From: Limosilactobacillus frumenti DSM 13145
Lineage (GTDB): Bacteria; Bacillota; Bacilli; Lactobacillales; Lactobacillaceae
Assembly (NCBI RefSeq): GCF_001436045.1
Contig: NZ_AZER01000004.1
Coordinates: 62,001-126,000, forward strand
Direction: 5' to 3'
DNA: 64,000 nucleotides
Shown piece after piece: positions 18,443 through 31,864 of this stretch. The notes under the pieces are model-generated. The model was not told the DNA's origin. It saw nothing but the letters and a program-made list of their open reading frames with translations, and ran no database searches. The position numbers and the translations under genes are program-made. How positions within the stretch are numbered: position 1 is the first letter of the stretch; every line of letters starts with the position of its first letter.

Positions 18443-19639
18443 CTATCTAAATTCCTTATTATTACTAAACATGTAGGAATGGTGATGGTACCGCATTGAC
18501 ATAACCATTCCAATCCCAATCAGATTACCGATTAATGATGAACCACCGGCACTGATAAATGGTAACGGGATACCAGTTAATGGCAGCAAACCAATATTCA
18601 TTCCGATATTTTCGAATACGTGGAACAGGATCATCATAATAACCCCGGTTGAAATATAAGCATAGAACTCATTCCGGGTATCAAATGTGACCCGGATCAT
18701 TAAATAAATGAGCAATAGGTAGAGTAAAATTAATAACGCACTACCAATAAAGCCAAAATTCTCACCAATAACAGAAAAAATCATATCAGATTCACGAACT
18801 GGGACATAAACCTTAGAATTATTAAATCCGGTCCCTGTGATACCACCAGAACCCACGGCCTTGATACTCTGCCACAGTTGATACCCTTGATTAGAAGTAT
18901 CCTGCTCAGGATGTAACCAGGTATCAACCCGGTCGAACTGGTAAGCCTGGAAACCGATATGTTCCAAGATAGTCCGGCCTAGCGTACTAGTAACCATGGC
19001 CAAAGCACTACCACCAATAACGACTAATCCAGCAGCAACTGGAGCAATGATCCGCCAGGTAACACCAGATACCAAAACCATTCCACAAAAGATTGCAAAG
19101 AAAACTAGTGAAGTCCCAAAGTCATTCTGAAAGTGCAACGAGATCAAAACTGGTAATAACCACAAGGCCATTTCGCCAATTAATCGCCAGTCTGAATTCA
19201 CCGTGTGGACACTATAACGATTATTGTGGGTAGTAATGACCCGCCCCATCATCAAGATATAAGCCGGCTTCATTATTTCAGAAGGCTGAAAGGTGAATGG
19301 ACCGATGGCAAACCAACTCTTGGCACCAGTATTGGCAAAGTACGAACGACTATAGAAGACCAGAATTGCGTACATCAGAAAGATCCCTACCCAGTATACA
19401 ACTGGCGCCACTTTCCATAATTGTTCTGAGTCAAACTGCATAATCACAACCACCAATATGGTACCAACGGCATACCAAACAAGCTGTGAAATTACTTGGC
19501 GGGCTACACTGGTTGCACCACCGGTATCATGACTAGCAGCAACATAAATTGAAGCCAGACCGATTAGGGCTAGCAAGAGAACACAGAAAATAATGCCCCA
19601 GTCAATTCGACTTTCTTCATCATTTCTAGATCGTTGCAT
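18443..19639 (-). CDS. rodA: Peptidoglycan glycosyltransferase RodA (SEDS family)
   Basis: Membrane glycan polymerase of lateral wall growth working with a class B PBP. 398 residues with about ten spans. The SEDS signature near the C-terminus (NIGMNIGLLPLTGIPLPFISAGGSS in pieces, residues about 345-372) is intact. The central extracellular loop has WLHPEQDTSNQGYQ. It belongs to RodA rather than FtsW by its company: mbl (MreB-like) and murA are in the same leftward run. Confidence 0.94.
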   Translation of the reverse strand: MQRSRNDEESRIDWGIIFCVLLLALIGLASIYVAASHDTGGATSVARQVISQLVWYAVGTILVVVIMQFDSEQLWKVAPVVYWVGIFLMYAILVFYSRSYFANTGAKSWFAIGPFTFQPSEIMKPAYILMMGRVITTHNNRYSVHTVNSDWRLIGEMALWLLPVLISLHFQNDFGTSLVFFAIFCGMVLVSGVTWRIIAPVAAGLVVIGGSALAMVTSTLGRTILEHIGFQAYQFDRVDTWLHPEQDTSNQGYQLWQSIKAVGSGGITGTGFNNSKVYVPVRESDMIFSVIGENFGFIGSALLILLYLLLIYLMIRVTFDTRNEFYAYISTGVIMMILFHVFENIGMNIGLLPLTGIPLPFISAGGSSLIGNLIGIGMVMSMRYHHHSYMFSNNKEFR

Positions 19640-19673
19640 TAGTTAGCTCCCTTTTTCAATATTTCCAGTAGAG

Positions 19674-19898
19674 CTATGCCTGATGCAAATGGTACTGCTG
19701 GAGAACTGTTTCTAAACCCTCTTCTTGTGAACGGACATAGAATTCACTTTCATCCGCGGTCAGAAGAGCCTTGAAACGATTGCCATCAGCAACAACTTCA
19801 CCAATCAATTTTTTTCCAATAAAAATTTGTTGGACTGGTTGATGACGGCGTTCAATATCTTTAACACTAACTTCAATTTTTTTATCTCTTTTTGACAC
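19674..19898 (-). CDS. DUF2969 family protein
   Basis: 74-residue basic, soluble protein of unknown function (SKRDKKIEVSVKDIE..., IGEVVADGNRFKA). The GTG at 19898 has AAGGGTGAAAAC in front. The same frame extends to an ATG at 20000, but that extension overlaps yidD and is unlike the family. DUF2969 genes are typical of lactobacilli next to yidD, mreB-like genes and rodA. Confidence 0.8.
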   Translation of the reverse strand: MSKRDKKIEVSVKDIERRHQPVQQIFIGKKLIGEVVADGNRFKALLTADESEFYVRSQEEGLETVLQQYHLHQA

Positions 19899-19908
19899 GT
19901 TTTCACCC

Positions 19909-20151
19909 TTACTTGTGTTGTGACCGCAGGAGTGTAAAATGGTCCGGCACCGGATCATAACCGCCGCGTGCAAACGGCTGACAGCGTAGAATGCGGGCAA
20001 TTCCCATTAATACTCCTTTAAGGCCAAATTTTTCAATTGCTTCTAACATGTATTGTGAACATGTCGGTTCAAAACGACAAACCCGGTACGGGCGGCGTGC
20101 AGAAATCGTCCGCTGATACAAACGTACCAGGGACGATAACAGCCGTTTCAT
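19909..20151 (-). CDS. yidD: Membrane protein insertion efficiency factor YidD
   Basis: 80-residue amphipathic membrane-associated protein that helps YidC-mediated insertion. The family core [19 protein letters not shown] and [14 protein letters not shown] is complete. It starts one base after the mbl stop codon, so the two are translationally linked. Confidence 0.95.
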   Translation of the reverse strand: MKRLLSSLVRLYQRTISARRPYRVCRFEPTCSQYMLEAIEKFGLKGVLMGIARILRCQPFARGGYDPVPDHFTLLRSQHK

Positions 20152-20152
20152 A

Positions 20153-21148
20153 TTAATCCTTCTTAGAATCAGTTGCTTGCATCCGTTCTAGCATCTCACC
20201 AGCACCCTTAGCAACGTTGTCTAATGGGTCTTCGGAGACTACTACAGGAACCTTCAAACGGGATGAGAACAATTGATCAATACCGTGTAACAGGGCCGTC
20301 CCACCAGTTAGCATAACTCCACGATCAATAATATCTGAAGCTAATTCAGGCGGAATTGTTTCGAGAACACCAACCGTGGCCTTAACAATCTGATCAAGGG
20401 TATCATGGATAGCTTCTTCAATTTCATTTTCATTCGTGGTTACTTGCTTTGGCATCCCAGTGGCGACGTCCCGTCCACGAACATCCATTTCCTTTGGTTC
20501 ATCTACTTTAAGAGCTGTCCCAATTTCCATCTTAATCTGTTCAGCAGTGTGTTCACCAATAATTAAGCCATGATGGTCCTTAATGTAGGCGGTAATATCG
20601 CTGTTCAACTTATCACCAGCCATCCGGATTGATTGACTAGCAACGATGTCACCTAATGACAAGATGGCAATATCACTGGTACCACCACCCATATCAATTA
20701 CCATGCTTCCACGAGGCTTAAAAATATCCAAACCCGCGCCAATAGCGGCAACCTTTGGTTCGTATTCCAAGTAAACCTTACCACCACCAGATTGTTCAGC
20801 AGCCTGAATAATGGCCTTACGTTCAATTTCGGTAATGTTAGTTGGAGCACAAATCATAATGTTTGGTTTCGACATGAACCCCTTAACGCTCAACTTACCG
20901 ATGAAGTAAGATAGCATTTCTTGAGTCACATCGAAATCAGAAATAACCCCATTTTTGAGAGGACGGATTGCCCGAATATTACTTGGTGTCCGTCCAACCA
21001 TCCGGTAAGCCTCTGAACCAACAGCTAACACTTTATTAGTCTGTGTATCAATTGCCACTACGGATGGTTCGTTCAATACAATTCCTTTGCCTTGAACATA
21101 GATCAGGACATTTGCTGTCCCTAAATCAATACCAATATCCTTTGCCAT
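20153..21148 (-). CDS. mbl: Rod shape-determining actin homologue (MreB/Mbl)
   Basis: 331-residue bacterial actin that positions the wall elongation machinery. Phosphate 1 motif [14 protein letters not shown] at the start, phosphate 2 loop [12 protein letters not shown] near residue 160 and adenosine motif [13 protein letters not shown] near 280. Its position after murA and before yidD and rodA is that of mbl in lactobacilli; mreB proper usually lies with mreC/mreD, which are not in the window. AAAGGAGAACG precedes the ATG. Confidence 0.93.
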   Translation of the reverse strand: MAKDIGIDLGTANVLIYVQGKGIVLNEPSVVAIDTQTNKVLAVGSEAYRMVGRTPSNIRAIRPLKNGVISDFDVTQEMLSYFIGKLSVKGFMSKPNIMICAPTNITEIERKAIIQAAEQSGGGKVYLEYEPKVAAIGAGLDIFKPRGSMVIDMGGGTSDIAILSLGDIVASQSIRMAGDKLNSDITAYIKDHHGLIIGEHTAEQIKMEIGTALKVDEPKEMDVRGRDVATGMPKQVTTNENEIEEAIHDTLDQIVKATVGVLETIPPELASDIIDRGVMLTGGTALLHGIDQLFSSRLKVPVVVSEDPLDNVAKGAGEMLERMQATDSKKD

Positions 21149-21208
21149 GTCATTCGTTCTCCTTTGCGTTAATAACGTTGGTAATTATACCACATTCACC
21201 ACTATTGC

Positions 21209-22525
21209 CTAGCCCCGTGAGCTATGATCAATCAATTGATCGGGAGTCATTTGAATAGTGTCGTCAATATCAATACGATCGATTTGCGCACCTAGTTGAT
21301 GCAGCTTCTGGTGAAGGTGGTAATAACCACGATCGAGGTATTTCAAATTGCGGACTTGAGTAATCCCATCAGCGGCTAAGCCCGCAATTACCAGCGCTGC
21401 CCCAGCACGGAGATCGGTAGCAGATACTTCAGCACCACTGAACTTTGTAGGTCCATGTAACACAGCCGCAGAGCCAGCAATCTCATAGTTAGCGTTCATT
21501 CGCCGTAGTTCTTCCAGATGCATGAAGCGCTTTTCGAAGACTGTCTCATCCATGGTGCTCGTTCCATTAGCTAACAGCTGAAGAACCGTCATTTGCGGCT
21601 GTAAATCCGTTGGAAAACCGGGGTAAGGGGCTGTCCGCACATTTGTTGGTAGTAAAACAGAGGTCCCCAGAATACGGATACCATCCGCTTGTTCAACTAC
21701 CGTTACGCCCATTTCACGCAATTTGGCAATTAACGGTTCATTATACCGCGGATCAGCTCCCTCAACGATCACATCACCGTTAGTCGCGGCTGCTGCAATC
21801 ATAAATGTACCAGCTTCAATACGATCTTCCATAACGTGAAAATCACAACCATGAAGGAAATTAACCCCTTGAATGCGAATCAATTCTGTTCCGGCACCAT
21901 GAACACGGGCCCCCATCTTATTCAGAGTATTTGCAAGGTCGACAATTTCTGGTTCACGAGCACAGTTTTCAATAGTGGTAATTCCGTGAGCTAAAGTGGC
22001 CGCCATCATAATATTCTGTGTTGCCCCCACGCTTGGAAAATCCAAGTAGATATGAGCACCGGTTAAATGGTCAGCCTGCGCTTCAATAAAGCCATCATGT
22101 TGTTCAATCTGTGCTCCTAATTGGCGCAAACCTTTGAGATGCAGATCTACTGGTCGCGAGCCAATCGCACATCCACCGGGCATGGCAATACGGACATGAC
22201 CAGTACGTGCTAGCAATGGTCCCATGACAACCATTGAAGCCCGCATCTTCGAAACATATTGAAATGGTGCCTTGGAAGATAACTGGTGACTCGCGTCAAA
22301 TGTTACCGCATGCTCATTGGGATCAAAATTAACCTGGATATTTAAGAATTGGAGAAGCTTGTTCATCATCACAACGTCAGACAGAACCGGAACGTTGGTT
22401 AACTTGGTCTGCCCTGTGGAGGCGAGAATGGACGCCGCCTGAATTGGCAGAACCGCGTTTTTTGCACCTTCAACCTTGACACGACCAGTTAAACGATGAC
22501 CACCTTTAATGACAATCTTTTCCAT
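21209..22525 (-). CDS. murA: UDP-N-acetylglucosamine 1-carboxyvinyltransferase MurA
   Basis: First committed step of peptidoglycan synthesis, adding enolpyruvate to UDP-GlcNAc. 438 residues. The PEP/fosfomycin-binding Cys lies in PGGCAIGSRP (near residue 117), and the N-terminal KGGHRLTGRVKVEGAKNAVLP is the family start. Bacillota often have two MurA copies; the one downstream of the ATP synthase operon corresponds to MurAA. It is preceded by DUF1146 and followed by mbl. Confidence 0.96.
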   Translation of the reverse strand: MEKIVIKGGHRLTGRVKVEGAKNAVLPIQAASILASTGQTKLTNVPVLSDVVMMNKLLQFLNIQVNFDPNEHAVTFDASHQLSSKAPFQYVSKMRASMVVMGPLLARTGHVRIAMPGGCAIGSRPVDLHLKGLRQLGAQIEQHDGFIEAQADHLTGAHIYLDFPSVGATQNIMMAATLAHGITTIENCAREPEIVDLANTLNKMGARVHGAGTELIRIQGVNFLHGCDFHVMEDRIEAGTFMIAAAATNGDVIVEGADPRYNEPLIAKLREMGVTVVEQADGIRILGTSVLLPTNVRTAPYPGFPTDLQPQMTVLQLLANGTSTMDETVFEKRFMHLEELRRMNANYEIAGSAAVLHGPTKFSGAEVSATDLRAGAALVIAGLAADGITQVRNLKYLDRGYYHLHQKLHQLGAQIDRIDIDDTIQMTPDQLIDHSSRG

Positions 22526-22545
22526 AATTAATTCTCCTCACTGAA

Positions 22546-22776
22546 CTAATGAAATAAGTTGGCTAGGCTATTAACAGCAGACAAAAACGAAAAGAGAAAT
22601 TGAGCACAAGTAAAGCCCACACTCGTCGCTAATAACACAATTAACAAAGGCAACGTCCGTGGTGGGCGACGAAACATATGCTCGATATGAATTCCCTGAA
22701 TTGCAGAAAATGTAATCCAAATCATCATCAGAGTAATAATCATTTCTAATAATGCTTTAAATCCTTGTACTTGCAC
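22546..22776 (-). CDS. DUF1146 (YwzB-like) membrane protein
   Basis: 76 residues with two hydrophobic segments (about residues 8-25 and 42-64) and the IHIEHMFRR(P)P linker typical of DUF1146. The start is GTG with AGAAGGTGAATT in front. It stands between the atp operon and murA as in Bacillus and other Bacillota. Function unknown; conserved position suggests an envelope role. Confidence 0.85.
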   Translation of the reverse strand: MQVQGFKALLEMIITLMMIWITFSAIQGIHIEHMFRRPPRTLPLLIVLLATSVGFTCAQFLFSFLSAVNSLANLFH

Positions 22777-22888
22777 TCAATTCACCTTCTTTAAACCATT
22801 TTGTATCATATCATATTCGTGACGCTGACAATAGGTCAATTAATAAAGCTTAATCATAAGTTAACAAAGCAAATAGAGATAAACAAAA

Positions 22889-22914
22889 AGCGAATGGCTA
22901 ATTACCATTCGCTT
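22889..22914 (-). terminator. atp operon terminator
   Basis: AAGCGAATGG-CCATTCGCTT hairpin followed by a T run on the minus strand, 9 bases after atpC. Confidence 0.93.
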
Positions 22915-22922
22915 GGAGTAAA

Positions 22923-23354
22923 TTAATCTTGCTTCTTGTATTGTGAAACCTTCAAACGGTTAATTGCCCGCTTAAGATGTACTTCCGCACGAGCAAGATC
23001 ATTTTGACGATGTTCTTCCTTTGCATGCCGAATTTCTTCTTCAGCACGAGCTTTGGCTTCTTCAGCACGGTGAACATCAATCTTTTCAGGCATTTCGGCA
23101 CTATCTGCAGTGATTAAGGCATTTTTACCATCAAACTGCAAAATACCACCATTAACAGCTGCAACTTCGTCAGTTCCCGTATTATGGTGAATCCGCAACT
23201 GACTAATCTCAAGAGATGCCAATACCGGGACGTGATTAGCCATGATTCCCATTTGACCACCAGAAGTGTTCATGATAATCATTGTAGCTTTGTCATTATC
23301 ATATACGGTCCCATCAGGAGTAATAATGGTGACTTGGAAATTTGTATCAGCCAA
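22923..23354 (-). CDS. atpC: F0F1 ATP synthase subunit epsilon
   Basis: 143 residues: N-terminal beta-sandwich (FQVTIITPDGTVYD..., GQMGIMANHVP) and a charged C-terminal helical hairpin, rich in A, E and R, that can inhibit the F1 motor. Last gene of the atp operon, 11 bases after atpD. In lactobacilli the enzyme mainly hydrolyses ATP to export protons in acid. Confidence 0.96.
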   Translation of the reverse strand: MADTNFQVTIITPDGTVYDNDKATMIIMNTSGGQMGIMANHVPVLASLEISQLRIHHNTGTDEVAAVNGGILQFDGKNALITADSAEMPEKIDVHRAEEAKARAEEEIRHAKEEHRQNDLARAEVHLKRAINRLKVSQYKKQD

Positions 23355-23365
23355 AATTATCCCTC

Positions 23366-24811
<1,446 letters not shown>

Positions 24812-24817
24812 TTAAAT

Positions 24818-25738
24818 TTATTCTTGTGCCGTCATACCACCAGTAATTTCAGTAATTTCAGTGGTAATCGCAGCCTGACGAGCACGGTTATACTGCAATT
24901 CTAGCGATGAAATAATATCATCTGCGTTATCAGTTGCTGACCGCATAGCATTGGCACTTGAAGAGTGTTCAGATGTCTTGGCATCCAAAATAGCTCCATA
25001 AATCAAGCTTTCTGCGTACTGAGCAACCAAAGCAGCAATAATTTCCGTGTCTGATGGTTCAAATTCATATTCAGCGGTTACTGGCGAATCATCAGTAGAT
25101 GGATTTTGATTTTCATCTTCCATCAGAGACTGCTCAGTAATCGGCAGAACATCATGAATAATGATCCGTGATGAAATTCGGTTAACATAATGGCTAAAAG
25201 CCATGTACATCTCATCGAATACACCATCGTCATACATCTGCACAGCTGTCTTAACAATCTGGTGAACTTCCCGGAATGTTGGGACGTCACTGACACCGGA
25301 GTATTCATATACAACGTTCATCCCACGCTTCTTAAAAAACTCGGTTCCAGTCTTACCAATTGTTAAGAATACCGTATTATCAGCGGTTAAATGCTGCTTC
25401 TTCATCAAGGCCATGGTTTCTTTAATAATATTATTATTGTAAGACCCCACTAATCCACGATCAGATGTAATAACTAAAATTCCAGTCTTCTTTACTGGAC
25501 GTTTCTCAAACAACGCAGCATATGCATCATGAATTGAGCTAGCTGCAGATGCGTTGTGAGATTTAACCAGATCGGACAACATGTTTCTTACCTTTTCAGC
25601 ATAAACATCGTATGTCTTTGTATGGTGTTGAATTTGATTCAATTTTGCAGTTGAAACCATTTGCATAGCAGAGGTAATCTGCCGAGTGCTTTTTGTGGAT
25701 TCAATTTTGTGTTTAACTGCAGCAAGTGAAGCTGGCAC
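24818..25738 (-). CDS. atpG: F0F1 ATP synthase subunit gamma
   Basis: Central shaft of the motor. 306 residues with the N-terminal helix MPASLAAVKHKIESTKSTRQITSAMQMVS-type start and the C-terminal ELQYNRARQAAITTEITEI helix. The middle has ITSDRGLVGSYNNNI. Somewhat longer than the usual 285-290 because of an acidic insert near residues 208-222. Confidence 0.97.
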   Translation of the reverse strand: MPASLAAVKHKIESTKSTRQITSAMQMVSTAKLNQIQHHTKTYDVYAEKVRNMLSDLVKSHNASAASSIHDAYAALFEKRPVKKTGILVITSDRGLVGSYNNNIIKETMALMKKQHLTADNTVFLTIGKTGTEFFKKRGMNVVYEYSGVSDVPTFREVHQIVKTAVQMYDDGVFDEMYMAFSHYVNRISSRIIIHDVLPITEQSLMEDENQNPSTDDSPVTAEYEFEPSDTEIIAALVAQYAESLIYGAILDAKTSEHSSSANAMRSATDNADDIISSLELQYNRARQAAITTEITEITGGMTAQE

Positions 25739-25769
25739 TAAATCTCACCGTCCTTTCGACTAGTCATCA

Positions 25770-27866
<2,097 letters not shown>

Positions 27867-27877
<11 letters not shown>

Positions 27878-28385
27878 GATCTACCAACCCTTCAATGTAT
27901 GAGTCAATCAATTCTTTTTGATCGGCTTCATTCAATTCTTTGTGGATGAGTTTGGAAGCAATCTCAATAGATAGGTTTGCAACGTCATCCTTAGCACCAT
28001 TTAGTGCATCGCGCCGGGCTTGTTCAGCATCTTGCTGAGCACGTTGCTTCAAAGCTTGGGCATCGTTTTGTGCACTTTCAATAATCTGGGCACGTTGAGT
28101 TTCACCAGACTTCTTTGCATTGTTAACAATGTCAGCAGCTTCTTGCTGAGAATTCTTCAGTTCAGCTTGACGTTGAGCAGCCATCTTTTCAGCGCTTTCG
28201 CGTGACTTAGCAGCATTGTCGATATCATTAGCGATCTTATCTGCACGTTTCTTCATCATGTCCGTGATTGGTTTCCAAGCAAAATGCTTAACCAATAACA
28301 TCAGGATGATAAAGGTAACAATGTAGAAGACCAAGTCTCCAATGTATAAACTATTAGATTCAGCTAAAACACTATTCACAAACAT
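27867..28385 (-). CDS. atpF: F0F1 ATP synthase subunit b
   Basis: Peripheral-stalk subunit. 172 residues: one membrane span (residues about 15-34, DLVFYIVTFIILMLLV) and a long charged helix rich in A, E, Q and R that dimerises as a coiled coil. Confidence 0.96.
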
Positions 28386-28428
28386 CTATTGACACCTCCT
28401 TGCTTTGAATATTATCAAAAGCAACCAA

Positions 28429-28671
<243 letters not shown>

Positions 28672-28674
28672 TTA

Positions 28675-29382
28675 TTATTCGGAAACCTTCCGAGAAATAT
28701 AAACCGTCGTTAATGTTACAAATACATATGCCTGGATTGAACCAATAAAGACTGAGAATCCTTGCCAAAGTAATTCAAGCAGGAACCCTGGAACAATTGT
28801 CAGAGCACCGTGAGAGAATGCAACTCCAGCAACGAGCTTTAATAGCAATTCACCAGCAAAAATGTTACCAAATATCCGGAGACCCAGAGTTAAGAAGTTA
28901 GCTAGTTCCTCAATGATGTTAACAGGTAACATCAAAGCAAACGGCTTAACATACCCCTTCAAATAGCCGCCAAAACCTTTGTGGGCAATACCAGCAAAGT
29001 GTGCCAAAGTAATGACCATCAAAGAAAATGTCAACGTTACAACGGGATCTGCGGTTGGACTTCTAAGTACTTCAGCGTTATTCCAGCTGAGATTGAAAAT
29101 CAGACCAAACTGGTTTGCAAAGAAAATAAAAACAAAGAGTACAAAAGCAAAGAAACTATAGTGCCCTGTTTCTTCAGCTGGCATTTGACTTCTCACAATC
29201 CCGTTTGTGAAATCAATCAACCATTCCAGAACGTTTTGCGCACCGGTAGGCTTCATTTGAATCTTACGGGACATCCCAAACAAGACAAAGAAGACAATTG
29301 CGTAGATAACTAGTCCAGAGATGATGTTGGTTGCGTTGAAAGTCAGGCCGAATAGCTTAAAAGTTAAAGCATCACCGCCCAT
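28675..29382 (-). CDS. atpB: F0F1 ATP synthase subunit a
   Basis: Stator half-channel subunit. 235 residues with about five to six spans. The essential Arg lies in the [20 protein letters not shown] segment (near residue 172). First gene of atpBEFHAGDC. No atpI gene precedes it here. Confidence 0.96.
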   Translation of the reverse strand: MGGDALTFKLFGLTFNATNIISGLVIYAIVFFVLFGMSRKIQMKPTGAQNVLEWLIDFTNGIVRSQMPAEETGHYSFFAFVLFVFIFFANQFGLIFNLSWNNAEVLRSPTADPVVTLTFSLMVITLAHFAGIAHKGFGGYLKGYVKPFALMLPVNIIEELANFLTLGLRIFGNIFAGELLLKLVAGVAFSHGALTIVPGFLLELLWQGFSVFIGSIQAYVFVTLTTVYISRKVSE

Positions 29383-29474
29383 TCATATTTCACCTCTTTC
29401 CTTATAACAATAATTTGGCTGTAAATTGGATGAACGTTGTATATATGAACGAACTAGCCCAAATTACAAATATT

Positions 29475-29503
29475 AATATATCATCATTTTAGGTAACATT
29501 CAA
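29475..29503 (-). promoter_or_regulatory. atp operon promoter
   Basis: TTGAAT (29498-29503), 17-bp spacer, TATATT (29475-29480) on the minus strand, about 95 bp upstream of atpB. I see no gene or RNA motif in the rest of 29383-29653. Confidence 0.7.
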
Positions 29504-29653
29504 AAATTTTCATAAAAAGCTGAAGATGATTAAATCCCGTACCAACAATAAGTAAGAGCTTTCTCTCCTAATGAGAAAAATTTAAGAATATGGCGGATAA
29601 ATGTCCTTTAAACAAGTAAAAGAGACCAGAATAAATCCAATCCCTTCCATACT

Positions 29654-30952
29654 TTATTTATTTTTTGCTTGATTTGCTAAGTCGCGTTCACTCCGCGCTT
29701 CTTGCGGTAATACCAGGTTCAGGATAATCCCTAAGACAGCTGCAACCGCCAATCCAGAGAACTGGTATTGTCCCAACTTCAAGTAGGCGTTCCCAATTCC
29801 AATAACTAGAATAGCCGAAGCAATCATCAGATTTCGTTTTTTATTAAAGTCAATTTGATCTTCAATCATTACCCGCAACCCACTTGAGGCAATTACCCCA
29901 AACAGCAGGAACGAAATTCCCCCGATAACAGGCATTGGAATAGTTTCAATCAGAGCACTTAGTTTACCGACAAAACTAAAGAAGATAGCGAACAATGCCG
30001 CTCCGGCGATAACATACACGGATTGGACCTTGGTAATCGCGATAACACCGATATTTTCACCGTATGAGGTAACTGGAGGGCCACCAACAAAACCAGCAAT
30101 GATGGATGCCGTCCCATCACCTGCTAAAGTATGGTTCAACCCAGGATCCTTGAAAAAGTTCCGTTCGGTCAATTCGTTTAACACCATGATGTGGCCCAAG
30201 TGTTCCGTCATGGTAACAAACGCGATGGGCGCCATACTTAATATTGCACCCCAGTAGAATGAAGGATGGTAAGTTACAAATGGTACTTGGAATGCTGGTA
30301 GGCTAAACCAATGGGCCTTTTCCACTGGAGTAAAGTCCACGATGCCAAAGAGGCACGCAATAATATAGCCAAAAACAATGCCCATTAGAATCGGAATTAA
30401 TCCCATAAAGCCTTTAAAGTACATATTAAAGGCAATGGTCAATAGCATCGTAATCATCGCTACTGCAAAGAACTTCAGATCATACTTGCCAGTAACGGAA
30501 TTAATTGTGGCATCCTTAGCAGCAGTACTAGCTAATGAAAGACCAATAACAACCACAACCGGCCCAACGATAATTGGTGGCAGCACCTTATCAATCCAAT
30601 CGGAACCAATCATGCTAACGATTAAGGAAACAATCAGGTAAACACAACCAACTGCAACGGTCCCTTGTGCAATCCCTGGATAACCGGTTGATTTCATCAG
30701 TGCCATCATTGGTACAACAAAAGAAAAACTAGATCCCATGTAAGCAGGAATCTTATGCTTAGTAATCAACAGGTACATTAACGTACCAACACCTGAAGAG
30801 AACAAAGCAATTCCTGGGTTTAATCCAACCAGAATTGGGACCAGTACGGTTGAACCAAACATGGAAAACATATGTTGAAGTGACAGGCCAAACCATTGAC
30901 CGGCTTTTGGCCGTTCATCAACATCAAGGACAACATCATCACGATGAGCCAT
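29654..30952 (-). CDS. uraA: Uracil permease (NCS2 family)
   Basis: Uracil:proton symporter of the plasma membrane. 432 residues with about 12-14 spans. Family motifs include QHMFSMFGSTVLVPILVG at the start, the transport-site AFVTMTEHLGH (Glu near residue 242) and ATTSYGEN-type GPPVTSYGENIGV. TAGGAGGG lies before the ATG. The PyrR-type leader upstream supports pyrimidine rather than purine or xanthine as substrate. Confidence 0.93.
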   Translation of the reverse strand: MAHRDDVVLDVDERPKAGQWFGLSLQHMFSMFGSTVLVPILVGLNPGIALFSSGVGTLMYLLITKHKIPAYMGSSFSFVVPMMALMKSTGYPGIAQGTVAVGCVYLIVSLIVSMIGSDWIDKVLPPIIVGPVVVVIGLSLASTAAKDATINSVTGKYDLKFFAVAMITMLLTIAFNMYFKGFMGLIPILMGIVFGYIIACLFGIVDFTPVEKAHWFSLPAFQVPFVTYHPSFYWGAILSMAPIAFVTMTEHLGHIMVLNELTERNFFKDPGLNHTLAGDGTASIIAGFVGGPPVTSYGENIGVIAITKVQSVYVIAGAALFAIFFSFVGKLSALIETIPMPVIGGISFLLFGVIASSGLRVMIEDQIDFNKKRNLMIASAILVIGIGNAYLKLGQYQFSGLAVAAVLGIILNLVLPQEARSERDLANQAKNK

Positions 30953-30975
30953 TTATCTTCCCTCCTAAAAATAAA

Positions 30976-31075
30976 AGCAACCTTTGCCCAGTGGACCAAA
31001 GTTGCTGTATCTCTTATATGGGAATATTAGACCGCACCTTTGAAGCCTCACTGGACCTTCATTAAAGGTTTAATT
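30976..31075 (-). promoter_or_regulatory. PyrR-type attenuator leader of uraA
   Basis: On the minus strand a conserved PyrR-binding loop GTCCAGTGAGGCT (within 31040-31060) sits in a hairpin closed by AAACCTTTAATGAAG and CTTCAAAGGT. It is followed by a terminator, AGCAACTTTG / CAAAGGTTGCT plus T run (30976-31006). Bacillus pyr operons use this arrangement: PyrR bound to UMP favours the terminator. Confidence 0.85.
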
Positions 31076-31087
31076 CAAATTATGAGT

Positions 31088-31116
31088 ATACTACTTCTGT
31101 TTCGCCTGATTGTCAA
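31088..31116 (-). promoter_or_regulatory. uraA promoter
   Basis: TTGACA (31111-31116), 17-bp spacer, TAGTAT (31088-31093) on the minus strand. It overlaps the 3' end of the upstream YibE/F gene. Confidence 0.8.
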
Positions 31117-31864
31117 CTATTGCTCCTCGTCGCTTGGTCATTACCCAAGCGGTTATGGGCACCGTCAGTAACACCCCAATGAATGAAATCAGGACTTCAA
31201 TTGCCTCCGCAACCAGAATTTTATTATTCATAATCATCCCAAATGAATAGTGTAGCCCCAAGAACCAAATAAAAAGGGAGAGAAATCCGCCAAAGAAACC
31301 GAAAAATAGGGTATTCAAAGTGGTCCCAATAATCTGTCGACCAATTGACATCCCTGAAGCCATTAAGCGGTGGTTATCAACGTCCGGGTAATTAATTAGA
31401 ACTTCCGATAATCCAGCTGATACGGCCATTGCCGCCTCAGCAATGGCTCCCAAAATTGAAATGATGGTGGCCGTCACAGACACCTTCAAATAAGAAATAC
31501 CAATTAAAATGGACATTCCCTCTAGGTCATCGCTATCCTCTTGACCAAACCCTTGAGCCATTGCCCAATGAGTAACAATCAGAATCAAGGCTAGCACTAG
31601 CATCATAACAATTAACGAAGCATAAAAGGCCGTCACGGTGGTCCGTAAATCGTCCTCACCCATAAAGATGGTGATCGCTAAAATAATAATACTCGTGGTT
31701 AGGGTAACAAACATGGGTGGTACATGAAAGTCAATTAGCACAATGGCAAAAAAGAGGAACCCAAAGTTCAACAGAAGACTCAGAAATGAACGCCATCCCT
31801 GCTTGCCACCGACTGCAACCATACAAACCATTAAGGTTAATCCTAAGGCAATTATCGAACTCAT
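31091..31864 (-). CDS. YibE/F family membrane protein
   Basis: 257 residues with six to seven hydrophobic segments and no soluble domain. The central SVTATIISILGAIAEAAMAVSAGLSEV pattern is that of YibE/F proteins. It overlaps the previous gene by 4 bases, and the two belong to one family: the larger has an extra periplasmic-facing N-terminal domain. Molecular function is not established for the family. Confidence 0.8.
   Translation of the reverse strand: MSSIIALGLTLMVCMVAVGGKQGWRSFLSLLLNFGFLFFAIVLIDFHVPPMFVTLTTSIIILAITIFMGEDDLRTTVTAFYASLIVMMLVLALILIVTHWAMAQGFGQEDSDDLEGMSILIGISYLKVSVTATIISILGAIAEAAMAVSAGLSEVLINYPDVDNHRLMASGMSIGRQIIGTTLNTLFFGFFGGFLSLFIWFLGLHYSFGMIMNNKILVAEAIEVLISFIGVLLTVPITAWVMTKRRGAIVDNQAKQK

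Noticed and set aside
19899-20000. Longer start for the DUF2969 gene
   Set aside because: It overlaps yidD in another frame and has no resemblance to family members; the GTG at 19898 has a good ribosome site.
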